A stretch of DNA of 26,210 bases from CAZJJK01 sp964546285 (lineage in GTDB: Bacteria > Spirochaetota > Spirochaetia > Treponematales > Breznakiellaceae), in NCBI GenBank assembly GCA_964546285.1, contig CAZJJK010000037.1, positions 1 to 26,210 on the forward strand, written 5' to 3'. The notes beneath the pieces were generated by a model. The model did not search any database and had not been told where the DNA came from. It saw only the letters and a list, made by a program, of their open reading frames with translations. A program made the position numbers and the translations under genes. Each line of letters opens with the position of its first letter. Position 1 is the first letter of the stretch. Of this stretch, positions 7,444 to 15,812 are shown piece after piece.

Positions 7444-8379
7444 CTACGGATCGATAAAGATGATTTCCGGTTCCAACTGAAGACCGATAGCCGAGGCGAC
7501 GCGCTCCGACACAAAGGAAACCAGGGCGCGGACATCGGCGGCGGTCGCGCCGCCCGTATTAACGATAAGATTACCGTGCCAATCAGACACGCGCGCGCCG
7601 CCTATTTGGGTGCCGCGCAAGCCCAGCTCATCAACGATACGGCCGGTAGGAACGCCGTAGCTATAATCGTTCTTAAACGCCGATCCGGCTGAGGGAAGCC
7701 GATAATGTCCCTTTGCCGTTCGATCCGAGCGGATTTGTTCCATTTTTCGCGTAAGGTCGCTTGTATCGGCTTTTTTACAGCGGAAAGCCGCCCGCGTTAT
7801 TACAACGCGCCGTTTTTGGAAGGGACTACGCTTGTAAGAAAAATCCCCTTCTTTTCGTCCTATCCGCCGAGGCTCACCGTCCTCGTCGATAATATCCGTC
7901 CATTCCAAAACATCGGCTATTTCGCCGCCATAACAGCGGGCGTTCATCCATACCGAACCGCCAAGCTCGCCCGGCATTCCCGCGAAGAACGATAAAGCGT
8001 CCAAACCCAAAGCGGCGCACGCGAAAGCTAGATCGCTGATTACAGCGCCGGCGCCCGCCTCTAGCAGCGGAGCGTCTTCGCCTTCCATAAGGCGCCACGC
8101 GCTAAAAGCGCCCATATCCAACACGATCCCCGGATAGCCCTTGTCGGGAAACACGACATTAGCGCCACCGCCTAGAACAAAAAGAGCTAAGCCTTCCTCA
8201 TGAGCGGCGGCAAACAGACGGGCGGTCGTTTCCTCGGCCGCCGCGCCGGAAGGGCGCACCCAAGCCGCCGCCGGGCCGCCTATCCTAAAGGTCGTATGCG
8301 CCGACATAGGTTCTTCCCAACGAACGATAGTTTCTTTATCGATATTGATTTTTTCTAACAATTTCCTTACGGTTGACAT
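7444..8379 (-). CDS. murB: UDP-N-acetylenolpyruvoylglucosamine reductase
   Basis: MurB reduces UDP-GlcNAc-enolpyruvate to UDP-MurNAc with NADPH and FAD in cytoplasmic peptidoglycan precursor synthesis. The 311-aa protein has the FAD-binding start TTFRIGGPAAAWV, the loop VLGGGANVVFPDKGYPG (68-84), GMPGELGGSVWMNARCYGG (134-152), YKRSPFQKR, the catalytic-serine motif AGSAFKN (S233), the GLRGTQIGGARVSDWHGN segment and the C-terminal LEPEI with the conserved Glu. The short length and the YKRSPFQ loop are consistent with a functional enzyme. The ATG at 8379 has no Shine-Dalgarno; a TACAAT on the same strand ends eight bases before it, so the transcript may be nearly leaderless. It is divergent from cysS. 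Confidence 0.93.
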   Translation of the reverse strand: MSTVRKLLEKINIDKETIVRWEEPMSAHTTFRIGGPAAAWVRPSGAAAEETTARLFAAAHEEGLALFVLGGGANVVFPDKGYPGIVLDMGAFSAWRLMEGEDAPLLEAGAGAVISDLAFACAALGLDALSFFAGMPGELGGSVWMNARCYGGEIADVLEWTDIIDEDGEPRRIGRKEGDFSYKRSPFQKRRVVITRAAFRCKKADTSDLTRKMEQIRSDRTAKGHYRLPSAGSAFKNDYSYGVPTGRIVDELGLRGTQIGGARVSDWHGNLIVNTGGATAADVRALVSFVSERVASAIGLQLEPEIIFIDP

Positions 8380-8387
8380 ATATTTTC

Positions 8388-8393
8388 ATTGTA
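8388..8393 (-). promoter_or_regulatory. -10-like hexamer just before murB
   Basis: TACAAT on the minus strand (8393-8388) ends eight bases before the murB ATG, and no Shine-Dalgarno lies between them. If it is the -10 element, the mRNA would begin within about two bases of the start codon. No convincing -35 was found. Confidence 0.35.
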
Positions 8394-8437
8394 TCGACGT
8401 CGGCGGCGAAAGAAAAGCCGGCGACGATTGGAGGATC

Positions 8438-9898
8438 ATGAGCCTTAGCCTCTATAACAGTCTTGGCCGCGAACTTCAAAGCTTCGTTCCCCTGACAAGC
8501 GGGAAGGTGGGGTTTTATGGTTGCGGACCAACCGTTTATGACTACGCGCATATAGGCAATCTCCGGGCTTATGTCTTCCACGACAGCTTAGTTCGAGTTT
8601 TGCGTCGCTCCGGCTACGCGCTTACCTATGTCATGAACATAACCGATGTCGGCCATTTATCGGGCGATAACGACAGCGGCGATGATAAAATGCTGCGTAG
8701 CGCCGAAGCGCGCGGCAAAAGCGTTCTCGATATTGCCCGTTTTTATACGGACGCTTTTTTTCACGATACCGCTTTATTGAATATACGCCGTCCCGATGTG
8801 GTCTGTCAGGCGACCGAACATATCGATGATATGATAGCCCTTATCAAACGGATTGAGTCAAACGGCTTTACCTATTCAGCCGGAGGCAATCTCTATTTCG
8901 ATATTTCTAAATTCCCCAGCTACGGCGCTTTGGCCAGGCTAAAGCTGGACGACCTAAAAGCCGAGGCCAGGGTTGATGTGGACCCGCATAAACGCAACCC
9001 CTTCGATTTCGTTTTATGGTTTACGAAAAGCAAATTTTCCGATCAAGCCCTAGTTTGGGATAGTCCCTGGGGCAAGGGGTATCCCGGCTGGCATATCGAA
9101 TGTTCGGCTATGAGCATCAAGTACCTAGGGGAAAGCTTCGATATCCACGCTGGCGGAGTGGACCATATCGCTGTGCACCATAGCAACGAAATCGCCCAGA
9201 GCGAGGCGGCGACAGGCAAACCCTGGGTTCGGTATTGGCTTCACAACGAATTTTTAGTGCTTGACAAGGAGAAGATGTCAAAATCATCAGGCTCCTTTCT
9301 AACGCTGAGTACTCTTCTGGAAGCCGGTTATGACGCGCTTGATTACCGCTATTTCCTTTTGGGCGGGCATTACAGAAGCCAACTCCAGTTTTCTTATACA
9401 GCGATGGATGGAGCGCGGAGCGCGCGGAGCGGTTTAGTGGCGCGTCTACGGCAATGCGCCGAGAAAGCCAGCCGCGCCCGTGAGCTGTTGAATGAAAGCC
9501 AGGCGATAGCCGAACGGACGCGCGGACTTGGAAAGCGCGGGCCCGCCTCGGTCTATCTTGACGCCTTTGATACCGCTCTGGATCAGGATATAAACACGCC
9601 GCGCGCAATCGCGGAACTTTGGAATATTCTGCGCGATCCGAAGCTTGATCCCAACGAAACATTGGAAACGGCTTTGGAAATGGATGGGGTCCTTGGGTTT
9701 GGCTTAGCTTCCGCCGTTAAGGCTTCATTGATTGTGGAGCCGGAATTGGCCGCCGCTGTTGAACGTTTAATCGCTGAAAGAGACCGCGCCAAGCGGGCAA
9801 AAGATTACGCCGCCGCCGACGCGATAAGAGAAGATCTTCGCAAAAGAGGCGTTATTCTAGAAGATGGCCCCGGAGGAACGGTATGGCGTCGCGCCTAA
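8438..9898 (+). CDS. cysS: Cysteinyl-tRNA synthetase
   Basis: CysRS charges tRNA-Cys with cysteine. The 486-aa protein has the class I signature HIGN (residues 38-41, the HIGH motif), the zinc-ligand cysteine at C29 in FYGCGPTVYDYAH, WHIECSAM with the second zinc cysteine, GGVDHIAVHHSNE, and KMSKS at 279-283. The C-terminus carries the usual DALR-like helical domain and the sequence AKDYAAADAIREDLRKRGVILEDGPGGTVWRR, a common CysRS ending. The ATG at 8438 follows GGAGG by three bases and fits the family N-terminus; the frame is open further upstream into the murB promoter, but those residues do not belong. It heads a plus-strand run whose next members are an ECF sigma factor and anti-sigma factor. 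Confidence 0.95.
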   Translation: MSLSLYNSLGRELQSFVPLTSGKVGFYGCGPTVYDYAHIGNLRAYVFHDSLVRVLRRSGYALTYVMNITDVGHLSGDNDSGDDKMLRSAEARGKSVLDIARFYTDAFFHDTALLNIRRPDVVCQATEHIDDMIALIKRIESNGFTYSAGGNLYFDISKFPSYGALARLKLDDLKAEARVDVDPHKRNPFDFVLWFTKSKFSDQALVWDSPWGKGYPGWHIECSAMSIKYLGESFDIHAGGVDHIAVHHSNEIAQSEAATGKPWVRYWLHNEFLVLDKEKMSKSSGSFLTLSTLLEAGYDALDYRYFLLGGHYRSQLQFSYTAMDGARSARSGLVARLRQCAEKASRARELLNESQAIAERTRGLGKRGPASVYLDAFDTALDQDINTPRAIAELWNILRDPKLDPNETLETALEMDGVLGFGLASAVKASLIVEPELAAAVERLIAERDRAKRAKDYAAADAIREDLRKRGVILEDGPGGTVWRRA

Positions 9899-9927
9899 AG
9901 CCCAATCTTCCGGTCCTTGTAACATAG
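9883..9927 (+). CDS. Possible 14-codon upstream ORF before the sigma factor gene
   Basis: An ATG at 9883 has a perfect GGAGG six bases upstream (9872-9876) and opens a 14-codon frame (MASRLKPNLPVLVT) that ends with TAG at 9925. It overlaps the cysS stop in another frame, and the stop falls two bases before the GGAG that would serve the sigma factor's TTG start. It could couple translation from cysS to the sigma gene or be fortuitous. Confidence 0.3.
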   Translation: MASRLKPNLPVLVT

Positions 9928-9938
9928 CGGAGCTTGTT

Positions 9939-10490
9939 TTGTTTCTAAACCAGGGGAAGACATCTATTCCGATATCTCTTAAAGAAGCCGACTTTCGTCA
10001 GCTATACGAGAAAGTATTCCCCATTTTATTCCGGATCGCCTATCGTATCGCCGGAAGCGAGGAAGCGGCCGAAGATTTATGCCAAGAGGCGTTTTTTCGC
10101 CTTCATGAAAAGCGGATGGCCTTTCCAAATCCGGACGAGGCCAAATATTGGCTTATACGGGTGGTTAAAAACGCGGCATTGAACTATGCCAAACGCAAGG
10201 AGAGGGAAAGGCGCGCGTATCAAAAGGCGTTTAGAGAGGACCACCGTCAAGCGGAAACTGGTGAAGGACAGTACATCAAAGAGGAGTCTAAATCTGAAAT
10301 TAGATTGGCGATTGACAAGCTTCCTGAAAATTTGCGGGTGGTGATCATGTTGAAAGAGTATGGGGACCTGAATTATAAAGAGATAGGACGGACGCTCGGA
10401 ATAAGTGAAGGTAATGTGAAGGTACGTGTATTTCGAGCGCGCGAACACTTAGCGGCTATGATGGATAAGGACGGAACGTATGTGCCCTGA
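9939..10490 (+). CDS. RNA polymerase ECF-type sigma factor
   Basis: This is a 183-aa protein from the TTG at 9939. Sigma region 2 covers about residues 15-90 (FRQLYEKVFPILFRIAYRIAG, then AAEDLCQEAFFRL and a WLIRVVKNAALNYAKR DNA-melting helix). Region 4 covers about 125-180 (LPENLRVVIMLKEYGDLNYKEIGRTLGISEGNVKVRVFRAREHL). There is no region 1 or 3, as expected for an ECF factor. TTG is preferred because GGAG (9929-9932) lies six bases upstream and the residues before it do not look like a sigma factor; an in-frame ATG at 9864 inside cysS is the alternative. Its stop overlaps the anti-sigma start by eleven bases, the usual sign of a sigma/anti-sigma pair. Confidence 0.88.
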   Translation: MFLNQGKTSIPISLKEADFRQLYEKVFPILFRIAYRIAGSEEAAEDLCQEAFFRLHEKRMAFPNPDEAKYWLIRVVKNAALNYAKRKERERRAYQKAFREDHRQAETGEGQYIKEESKSEIRLAIDKLPENLRVVIMLKEYGDLNYKEIGRTLGISEGNVKVRVFRAREHLAAMMDKDGTYVP

Positions 10491-11022
10491 TCGGCGTTTG
10501 TTATCGGTGCATCTAGACGGAGAACTCCCTTCGCCATGGCGGGAAAAGCTGGAAGCTCATCTTGAGCAATGCTCGGACTGCCGTAAAACCCTGGAAGCTT
10601 ACCACAAGCTGTCTGTCTCGGCCGCCCCGGATCATATACCGGACGGAGTCATGGAAGAAGCTAAGGAACGGGTTTGGTTAAAACTATCCAATACCCCGGA
10701 GGCGCCGCGGTCGTTATGGCGCAAACCCCTGATACTTCCCCTTCCCCTAGCCGCCGCCGCGGCCTTGATGATCGTCGCACTTGGAGCTTTGGCAATCGGC
10801 CTGCGCCCGAAAACCAACGACCAAATGGTCGCCGAAATAGCTTATGACCAGGGAGAAGCCATACCCTTATCAAATATCAATGAGGTTATCCGTTATTTGG
10901 AATCCCAAGATTCTCAAAATGAAATCGTTATAATCCGTCTGCCGGATAGTCAGTATTTCAATCTATCAGGCGAACCGTCCCTTATACGGGCCGCTGATTA
11001 TACCGGAAGGCTGACACGTTGA
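10480..11022 (+). CDS. Zinc-finger anti-sigma factor, membrane anchored
   Basis: This 180-aa protein overlaps the sigma gene by eleven bases. The N-terminal cytoplasmic domain is a ZAS-type anti-sigma domain with H27-x3-C31-x2-C34 (HLEQCSDC) preceded by VHLDGELP. A single transmembrane helix follows at about residues 84-106 (alanine-rich, PLPLAAAAALMIVALGALAIGL), then an extracytoplasmic domain of about 70 residues. In this family the N-terminal domain holds the cognate sigma factor until a signal causes release or proteolysis. The outer domain here is short and does not match anything I recognise. Its TGA overlaps the next start (TGATG), so the envelope gene downstream is probably co-translated. 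Confidence 0.85.
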   Translation: MCPDRRLLSVHLDGELPSPWREKLEAHLEQCSDCRKTLEAYHKLSVSAAPDHIPDGVMEEAKERVWLKLSNTPEAPRSLWRKPLILPLPLAAAAALMIVALGALAIGLRPKTNDQMVAEIAYDQGEAIPLSNINEVIRYLESQDSQNEIVIIRLPDSQYFNLSGEPSLIRAADYTGRLTR

Positions 11023-11684
11023 TGCGTTCTGTTTTAATCTGTCCCTTGCTCGCGCTATGCGCCATCGCGAGGATCACCGCTCAGGAACCCGGCAGTTTGG
11101 TTAACGCGCTAAAAGATAAGGCCCTTGTTTTGGATATCGTAGCGCGGATTGTGGAACGCGAAGATAAAGAAGTCTGGAATTCGATAAGTTCACGAGTGAC
11201 TATTCCTGGACGTTCTATATCGCTGAAGCTGGTAGGGATTAATGTTGTGGTTACCGCGCAGTTCACCCCTTATAAGAGGGAAGATGGACGCCATGTGCTT
11301 GTAGCTCAAGGACAGGTTTGGGCTTCATCAAAAGAAGCTGGCATGCAGTATCAAACCACTATCCAAACCATTCCTATTGACTTGGGAGAACGTATTTACT
11401 TCTTTCCGTTAGGACCATTAACGAGTACGGGAGATCCTCGAATCGAGATACAGATCGAACTGAAGTCATACCGAGCGGAAGACGAAGAAGCCGCTGATAT
11501 AAAGAAGGACAGCGAGGATAGCGAGGCAACTTCGCATGCCGATACGGAGCGGACGGAAGAAGGGCTTCCAGACGAAGCTCAGGCTAAAGACATTCAGACT
11601 GACGAAGAAAACGATGACAGCGATATAAGCCAAGATAAGCCGGCCAGTCTCAATGCGATAGCTGGTGATGAAAGCGACGAATGA
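11022..11684 (+). CDS. Secreted protein with acidic tail, unknown function
   Basis: This is a 220-aa protein. A signal peptide spans about residues 1-21 (ICPLLALCAIARITA, then QEPG). The folded part, to about residue 150, contains EDKEVWNSISSRVTIPGRSISLKLVG and beta-rich segments. The last 70 residues are very acidic (repeated Asp/Glu with Ser/Thr), probably disordered. I recognise no domain. The start can be TTG at 11019 or ATG at 11022; GGAAGG upstream (8 or 11 bases) serves either, and the TGATG overlap with the anti-sigma gene favours ATG. Its own stop overlaps the next lipoprotein gene (ATGA). Being sandwiched between an anti-sigma factor and a lipoprotein suggests a cell-envelope role under that sigma factor. 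Confidence 0.7.
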   Translation: MRSVLICPLLALCAIARITAQEPGSLVNALKDKALVLDIVARIVEREDKEVWNSISSRVTIPGRSISLKLVGINVVVTAQFTPYKREDGRHVLVAQGQVWASSKEAGMQYQTTIQTIPIDLGERIYFFPLGPLTSTGDPRIEIQIELKSYRAEDEEAADIKKDSEDSEATSHADTERTEEGLPDEAQAKDIQTDEENDDSDISQDKPASLNAIAGDESDE

Positions 11685-13294
11685 GGCGTTTTTTCATCAG
11701 CGCGGCCAGCCTCTTTATCCTAACCTTAAGCGCTTGTTTTGTCCCGCGCCCTATAATTTCTGGGATAGAGCCAAAAATTGGCGCGGGTGGCGAAGCGCTA
11801 AACCTTAAAGGCTCAGGTTTTGGAAATGAACGCGGCGATAGCTATATAAAAATCGCTGGAGTAGTTCCCACGGCGTCCGCGTATATATCCTGGACAGAAA
11901 ACAGCATCCAATTAAGGATTCCCGATTTTGTGGATTCCGGTTTAGTGTATGTCTATGTAAACGATACCCCTAGCAATGCCGCCCTCTATTCGGATCGAGA
12001 CTCGTTGCCAAAGATACTCCAAACGACGGACGATAGCGCCAAACCAATCATTTCCAAAATAACACCCTCCCAAGCGTCGATAGGCGCCCTTGTGGTTATT
12101 AGCGGCCTGAATTTTGGGGCGACTCAGAACGGCGGCTTGGTTTCGTTTTCATGGGAGGCGATATCTCAAGCCGCGACAGCCCCCGCGAAGAACCACCCCG
12201 ATAGGATAGAGGTCGCGGTGGAGGAATTCGGCTATGAAGCGTGGAGCGATACGGAAATTAAGGTAAGGATTCCTGATGGAGCGTTAACGGGAAGCGTAAA
12301 TGTCCGTAACGCTAAAGGCCAGAGCGAAAATTTCCCATTTACCCTAACCGGCAAACCGGGGACAAAGACCTATACGGAAAAACGAAGCTACGCTTTATCG
12401 TATTCCGTTAATATCGAAGCCGCCTCGGTTACGGAACCCGGGGTAATCTATTTATGGATGCCGGTGCCGCCCACTTCATCGGCACAACGAGATATTCAAG
12501 CTTTAAGCCGAGGCGTTGAACCCTTTGTGGAGAATTATAAAGGGTCTTCCTTATTCCAGATCGCCATTGAAACGCCGGGTAGTTTCACTATCTCCGTTAA
12601 TTATCTCATTGACGTTTACGCGGTGGAAACCCAGGTAAAAACGCAGCTTATAAAAAACAGCTTAGCGTCTCCGCTCAAGGAACGCTATATAAAGTCTGAC
12701 TCGTTGGTGCCTTCAGACCGAGAGGAAATCATAGAACAAGCGACAAAACTTGTGGGCAAGGAAAAAAATCCCTACCTAAAGGCGAAAAAACTATATGATT
12801 GGCTGATAAGCGAAATTGATATCAGCGAAACGAATACTCCAGCCGATCCGGTGTCCGCGTTAGCCGAAAAACAAGCTGACGCCTATGATGCGGCCCTTCT
12901 CTACTGCGCCGTCCTTCGGGCTGTCGGCGTTCCCGCGATACCGATAGCCGGGTACCTGATAAATCCAACGCGCACGGTATGGCGCCATTGGTGGACGGAA
13001 TTCTGGATAGACGGATTAGGATGGATACCCGTTGATCCCGTCTTAGGCTCCGGCGCCGCGCCGCCGGAATTCGCCATCAACCAGGACGCGTCAAATTACT
13101 ATTTTGGCAATATAGACAACCAGCGTATCGCTTTATCGCGCTCCCTCACGGAATTGGAGGCGATGGATCCTAGGGGGAAAATAGTTAGACGAGATCGCGC
13201 GCCAGCGTTCCAAACCATTTGGGAAGAATCCGTCGGCGGCATTGAAGCGTACTCGTCTTTATGGAACGATATAAACGTGACAGGTATTTACTAA
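11681..13294 (+). CDS. Lipoprotein with IPT/TIG repeats and a transglutaminase-like domain lacking the catalytic Cys
   Basis: This is a 537-aa protein. The signal peptide ends in the lipobox LSAC (C19). Two IPT/TIG Ig-like domains follow: one starting ISGIEPKIGAGGEALNLKG near residue 25 and one starting ISKITPSQASIGALVVISG near 124. After a beta-rich middle region there is a transglutaminase-core fold: DAYDAALLYCAVLRAVGVPA (400-419), RHWWTEFWIDGLGWIPVDPVLG (435-456). Aligned with the usual core, H436 and D452 are the catalytic His and Asp, but the catalytic Cys position is Ala401; the Cys at 409 is eight residues out of place. It is therefore probably non-catalytic, perhaps binding. The start overlaps the upstream stop by four bases (ATGA). 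Confidence 0.8.
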   Translation: MRRFFISAASLFILTLSACFVPRPIISGIEPKIGAGGEALNLKGSGFGNERGDSYIKIAGVVPTASAYISWTENSIQLRIPDFVDSGLVYVYVNDTPSNAALYSDRDSLPKILQTTDDSAKPIISKITPSQASIGALVVISGLNFGATQNGGLVSFSWEAISQAATAPAKNHPDRIEVAVEEFGYEAWSDTEIKVRIPDGALTGSVNVRNAKGQSENFPFTLTGKPGTKTYTEKRSYALSYSVNIEAASVTEPGVIYLWMPVPPTSSAQRDIQALSRGVEPFVENYKGSSLFQIAIETPGSFTISVNYLIDVYAVETQVKTQLIKNSLASPLKERYIKSDSLVPSDREEIIEQATKLVGKEKNPYLKAKKLYDWLISEIDISETNTPADPVSALAEKQADAYDAALLYCAVLRAVGVPAIPIAGYLINPTRTVWRHWWTEFWIDGLGWIPVDPVLGSGAAPPEFAINQDASNYYFGNIDNQRIALSRSLTELEAMDPRGKIVRRDRAPAFQTIWEESVGGIEAYSSLWNDINVTGIY

Positions 13295-13305
13295 AGGAGG
13301 CATCC

Positions 13306-13989
13306 ATGGTTAGTGTTATTTCCTTGGGAGGATCTATAGTCGCGCCAAGAGAACCGGACACAGCCTTTTTATCTGACTTTATTACGCTTATTCGCGAAAA
13401 GTTGGAAAGTGACGAACGAAAACGCTTTATCATCGTGACAGGCGGCGGCGGTCCAGCTAGAACTTGGCAAAATGCATATGGAAAACTGGTGGAGCCAAGT
13501 GATGCTTCGGCGGCGGATTGGATAGGCATAATGGCGACGCGTTTGAACGCTCAATTATTAAAAGCCTTATTCGGCGATCTATGCACCCAGGAGGTTGTAA
13601 CCAATCCCACTCAATTGGATCCCTTTGTTGGCCGCGTCCTGATCGCCGCCGGTTGGAAACCCGGCTTTTCCACCGATTATGATGCAGTCCTCTTAGCTGA
13701 ACGCTTCCAAGCCGACTGTATCATCAATTTATCAAATATCGAGAGAGTATATACCGATGACCCACGGGTTAATCCAGCGGCTAAACCGATAGACACTATC
13801 AGTTGGGCCGATTTTAGGAAAATTGTTGGCGAGGATTGGACACCCGGCAAAAATGCGCCCTTTGATCCGGTTGCCAGCCGTCATGCCGCGAAAATTGGGT
13901 TAAACGTAATTTTCGCTTCAGGAAGAGACATATCAAATTTACATAAATTGTTGGATGGCGATTCCTTTATTGGCACACGTATAGGCTGA
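13306..13989 (+). CDS. UMP-kinase-like amino acid kinase family protein (archaeal type)
   Basis: This 227-aa protein has the amino-acid-kinase fold: VSVISLGGSIV at the N-terminus, the glycine loop VTGGGGPARTWQ near residue 45, STDYDAVLLAERFQADCIINLSNIERVYTDDPR in the nucleotide-binding half, and a C-terminal FASGRDISNLHKLLDG. This pattern matches the archaeal-type UMP kinase group, which phosphorylates UMP to UDP in pyrimidine synthesis; substrate is inferred from family resemblance. The ATG at 13306 is chosen because GGAGG lies five bases upstream and the family N-terminus starts here. It begins eleven bases after the lipoprotein gene and closes the cysS-sigma operon; it converges with the next gene. 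Confidence 0.8.
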   Translation: MVSVISLGGSIVAPREPDTAFLSDFITLIREKLESDERKRFIIVTGGGGPARTWQNAYGKLVEPSDASAADWIGIMATRLNAQLLKALFGDLCTQEVVTNPTQLDPFVGRVLIAAGWKPGFSTDYDAVLLAERFQADCIINLSNIERVYTDDPRVNPAAKPIDTISWADFRKIVGEDWTPGKNAPFDPVASRHAAKIGLNVIFASGRDISNLHKLLDGDSFIGTRIG

Positions 13990-14010
13990 CAGCCCTTGCT
14001 TGCCTCTTAG

Positions 14011-15738
14011 CTAAAAGGAATATTCAATACCAAAGCGGAATTGGCTTTTTGTCCGCCCAGCGTCGCTAAATTGACCCTCAACCAGGGGGTTATAAAGACC
14101 GCCTTCCCAGTCAAAACGCCATAGCAGAGGCTTAAGGAAGGGAAGTCTAAAGCCAAAGCCCTGACGAATATTCCCTACCCATACCAAAGAACCGTCCCCG
14201 CTTTCGCGCGCTCTGGAAGCTAGTTCCGTATTGATCATAACCCAATGCGATGGCCGAATTACGGATTCTAACTTTAAATTCAAGTCGCGCGCTAAGATAA
14301 AACTGTCGCCACGCGGCAATTCCCAAGCGAGGGCTAAGGTCCATAAGGGTAATATTCGATCAGTGCCAAGCGCTTGGCCGGCGGCTCCAAGCAGTATATG
14401 AACAGACATTATTGACGGGAGCTTGTTTCCCTCAGTGGAATTTCTAAACCAATCCCAGCTTAAGCCGCCGCCTATTAATACTCCATTAAAAAAACCGAGC
14501 TCTAAATCCTGCCGCGCCGCTAAAACGTTGGCGGCCACAAGTAACGGCTCCTCATCCGAAACAAGACGGGTCCTTCCCCAAACGCCGCCCTTGCCTATGC
14601 TGACAGCCCCCTCAGCTCTAGCCTCCCATCGCACGGGTATAGCCGCGGTTTCAACATCGCCAGAGTCGAGCCTGAAACAAAAGGGCGAGAAGAGAGCTAT
14701 ATTGAGATATTCTTTAGGCTCGTGATTTAAAGCCCAAAGAGAGCTTTGGGCAAAAGCTGAACGATTAAACAATTCCTTTCCCACGGCGGAGCGAGCGGCG
14801 TCAATCAGGCGGCTTAAGCTATCAATCTTATCTAATACCATACCGGCCCGAAGCGCCGGATATTCCATGCTTGGATCCAACTTTTTCCTTTCCTGAATAA
14901 CCAGCAAGCGATGACGCTTGAGTGATTCGCGTTGGACCCGGCCAATTTCACTTTCCGTCCTAAGCCGCTCGGTCTCATAAGAAGGCGGAGAGGTGGATAT
15001 AGAGCGTAAATCGGAGATCGCGGCTTCTATATTTACTAGCTCAACCTCTACCGTTCCTAAAAAATCTATCGCGTTACGATAGTCCTGATCCAGACTGAGG
15101 CGATCACGGCCCTCTTCTATACGCATTACGCCAGCCTTAGCGGTTTCGCTATAGGCCTCTAGTAGGGACTTCAATTCTGGCGCTTTCCGATTACCGATAG
15201 AGGAAAAATAGACGGCATCGTTCACGGGACCGATATATCTGAGGGCCTCAGTGGTTTTAGCCTCAGCTTGGCGATATGCCGTTTCCGAACCACCAAGGTC
15301 GCCATTAGATTCCTTGCGTCCGGCTTCAGCCAAGGCTGTTTCCACTTCCATGATGGCGCGCTCGGCTTGATCCAGAAGAGCGCCGACGGTTGTCGAATAA
15401 CGCCCAAGAGACAAGGCTTCAATGAAGCCTTCATCGACATTAATGGAAATACTGGCCGCCCAAAGACCGTCCTCAGTCATATAGCTTTCCGCGCCGACAA
15501 ACCAATCGTTTTTAAAGGCTTCCGGAACGAATAGGTCACGAAAAACGGTATCGCGCTTAAGAACGTTTAATATCAAGTCATTTATGGCGTCAAGCTTCGC
15601 GGCTTCGAGGGCAAGCGCTTCGGTATTGCCGACACTCTCCCCCGTACCTCTCATCATGCCAGAGTTTTGAGTAAAAGCGGATGGGACAATAGAGAACATA
15701 AGACACATGATCAGACAAAACATTTTTAAGCGTGGCAT
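14011..15738 (-). CDS. Large secreted protein: periplasmic coiled-coil part and probable outer-membrane barrel
   Basis: This is a 575-aa protein with a signal peptide (about residues 1-23, ending AFTQ). The N-terminal region (25-110) resembles LPP20/FlgT-like modules, with the pattern RGTGESVGNTEALALEAAKLDAINDLI. Residues 120-320 are strongly helical and rich in Glu/Ala/Lys, likely coiled coil. From about 335 onward, alternating hydrophobic strands (for example LNIALFSPFCFRL and WFRNSTEG loops) end in FRFGIEYSF, a C-terminal Phe as in outer-membrane beta-barrels. The combination suggests a barrel-anchored protein with a periplasmic arm; function is unknown. GGGGAA lies close upstream of the ATG, and a TATAAT on the same strand (15764-15759) sits 20 bases before it. 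Confidence 0.7.
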   Translation of the reverse strand: MPRLKMFCLIMCLMFSIVPSAFTQNSGMMRGTGESVGNTEALALEAAKLDAINDLILNVLKRDTVFRDLFVPEAFKNDWFVGAESYMTEDGLWAASISINVDEGFIEALSLGRYSTTVGALLDQAERAIMEVETALAEAGRKESNGDLGGSETAYRQAEAKTTEALRYIGPVNDAVYFSSIGNRKAPELKSLLEAYSETAKAGVMRIEEGRDRLSLDQDYRNAIDFLGTVEVELVNIEAAISDLRSISTSPPSYETERLRTESEIGRVQRESLKRHRLLVIQERKKLDPSMEYPALRAGMVLDKIDSLSRLIDAARSAVGKELFNRSAFAQSSLWALNHEPKEYLNIALFSPFCFRLDSGDVETAAIPVRWEARAEGAVSIGKGGVWGRTRLVSDEEPLLVAANVLAARQDLELGFFNGVLIGGGLSWDWFRNSTEGNKLPSIMSVHILLGAAGQALGTDRILPLWTLALAWELPRGDSFILARDLNLKLESVIRPSHWVMINTELASRARESGDGSLVWVGNIRQGFGFRLPFLKPLLWRFDWEGGLYNPLVEGQFSDAGRTKSQFRFGIEYSF

Positions 15739-15758
15739 GACTTCCCCCGGTTCTTTCG

Positions 15759-15764
15759 ATTATA
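15759..15764 (-). promoter_or_regulatory. Possible -10 element of the large secreted protein gene
   Basis: TATAAT on the minus strand ends 20 bases before the ATG at 15738, with the Shine-Dalgarno-like GGGGAA between them. The -35 region at the expected distance is weak. Confidence 0.4.
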
Positions 15765-15812
15765 TTGGCATTCTATCACTGTATCGAGCCTTTTTCGGGA
15801 AAAGGAGGCATT

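Noticed and set aside
8373..8400. TTGACA on the plus strand as a -35 for cysS
   Set aside because: No -10-like hexamer at 16 to 19 bases; it overlaps the murB start codon.
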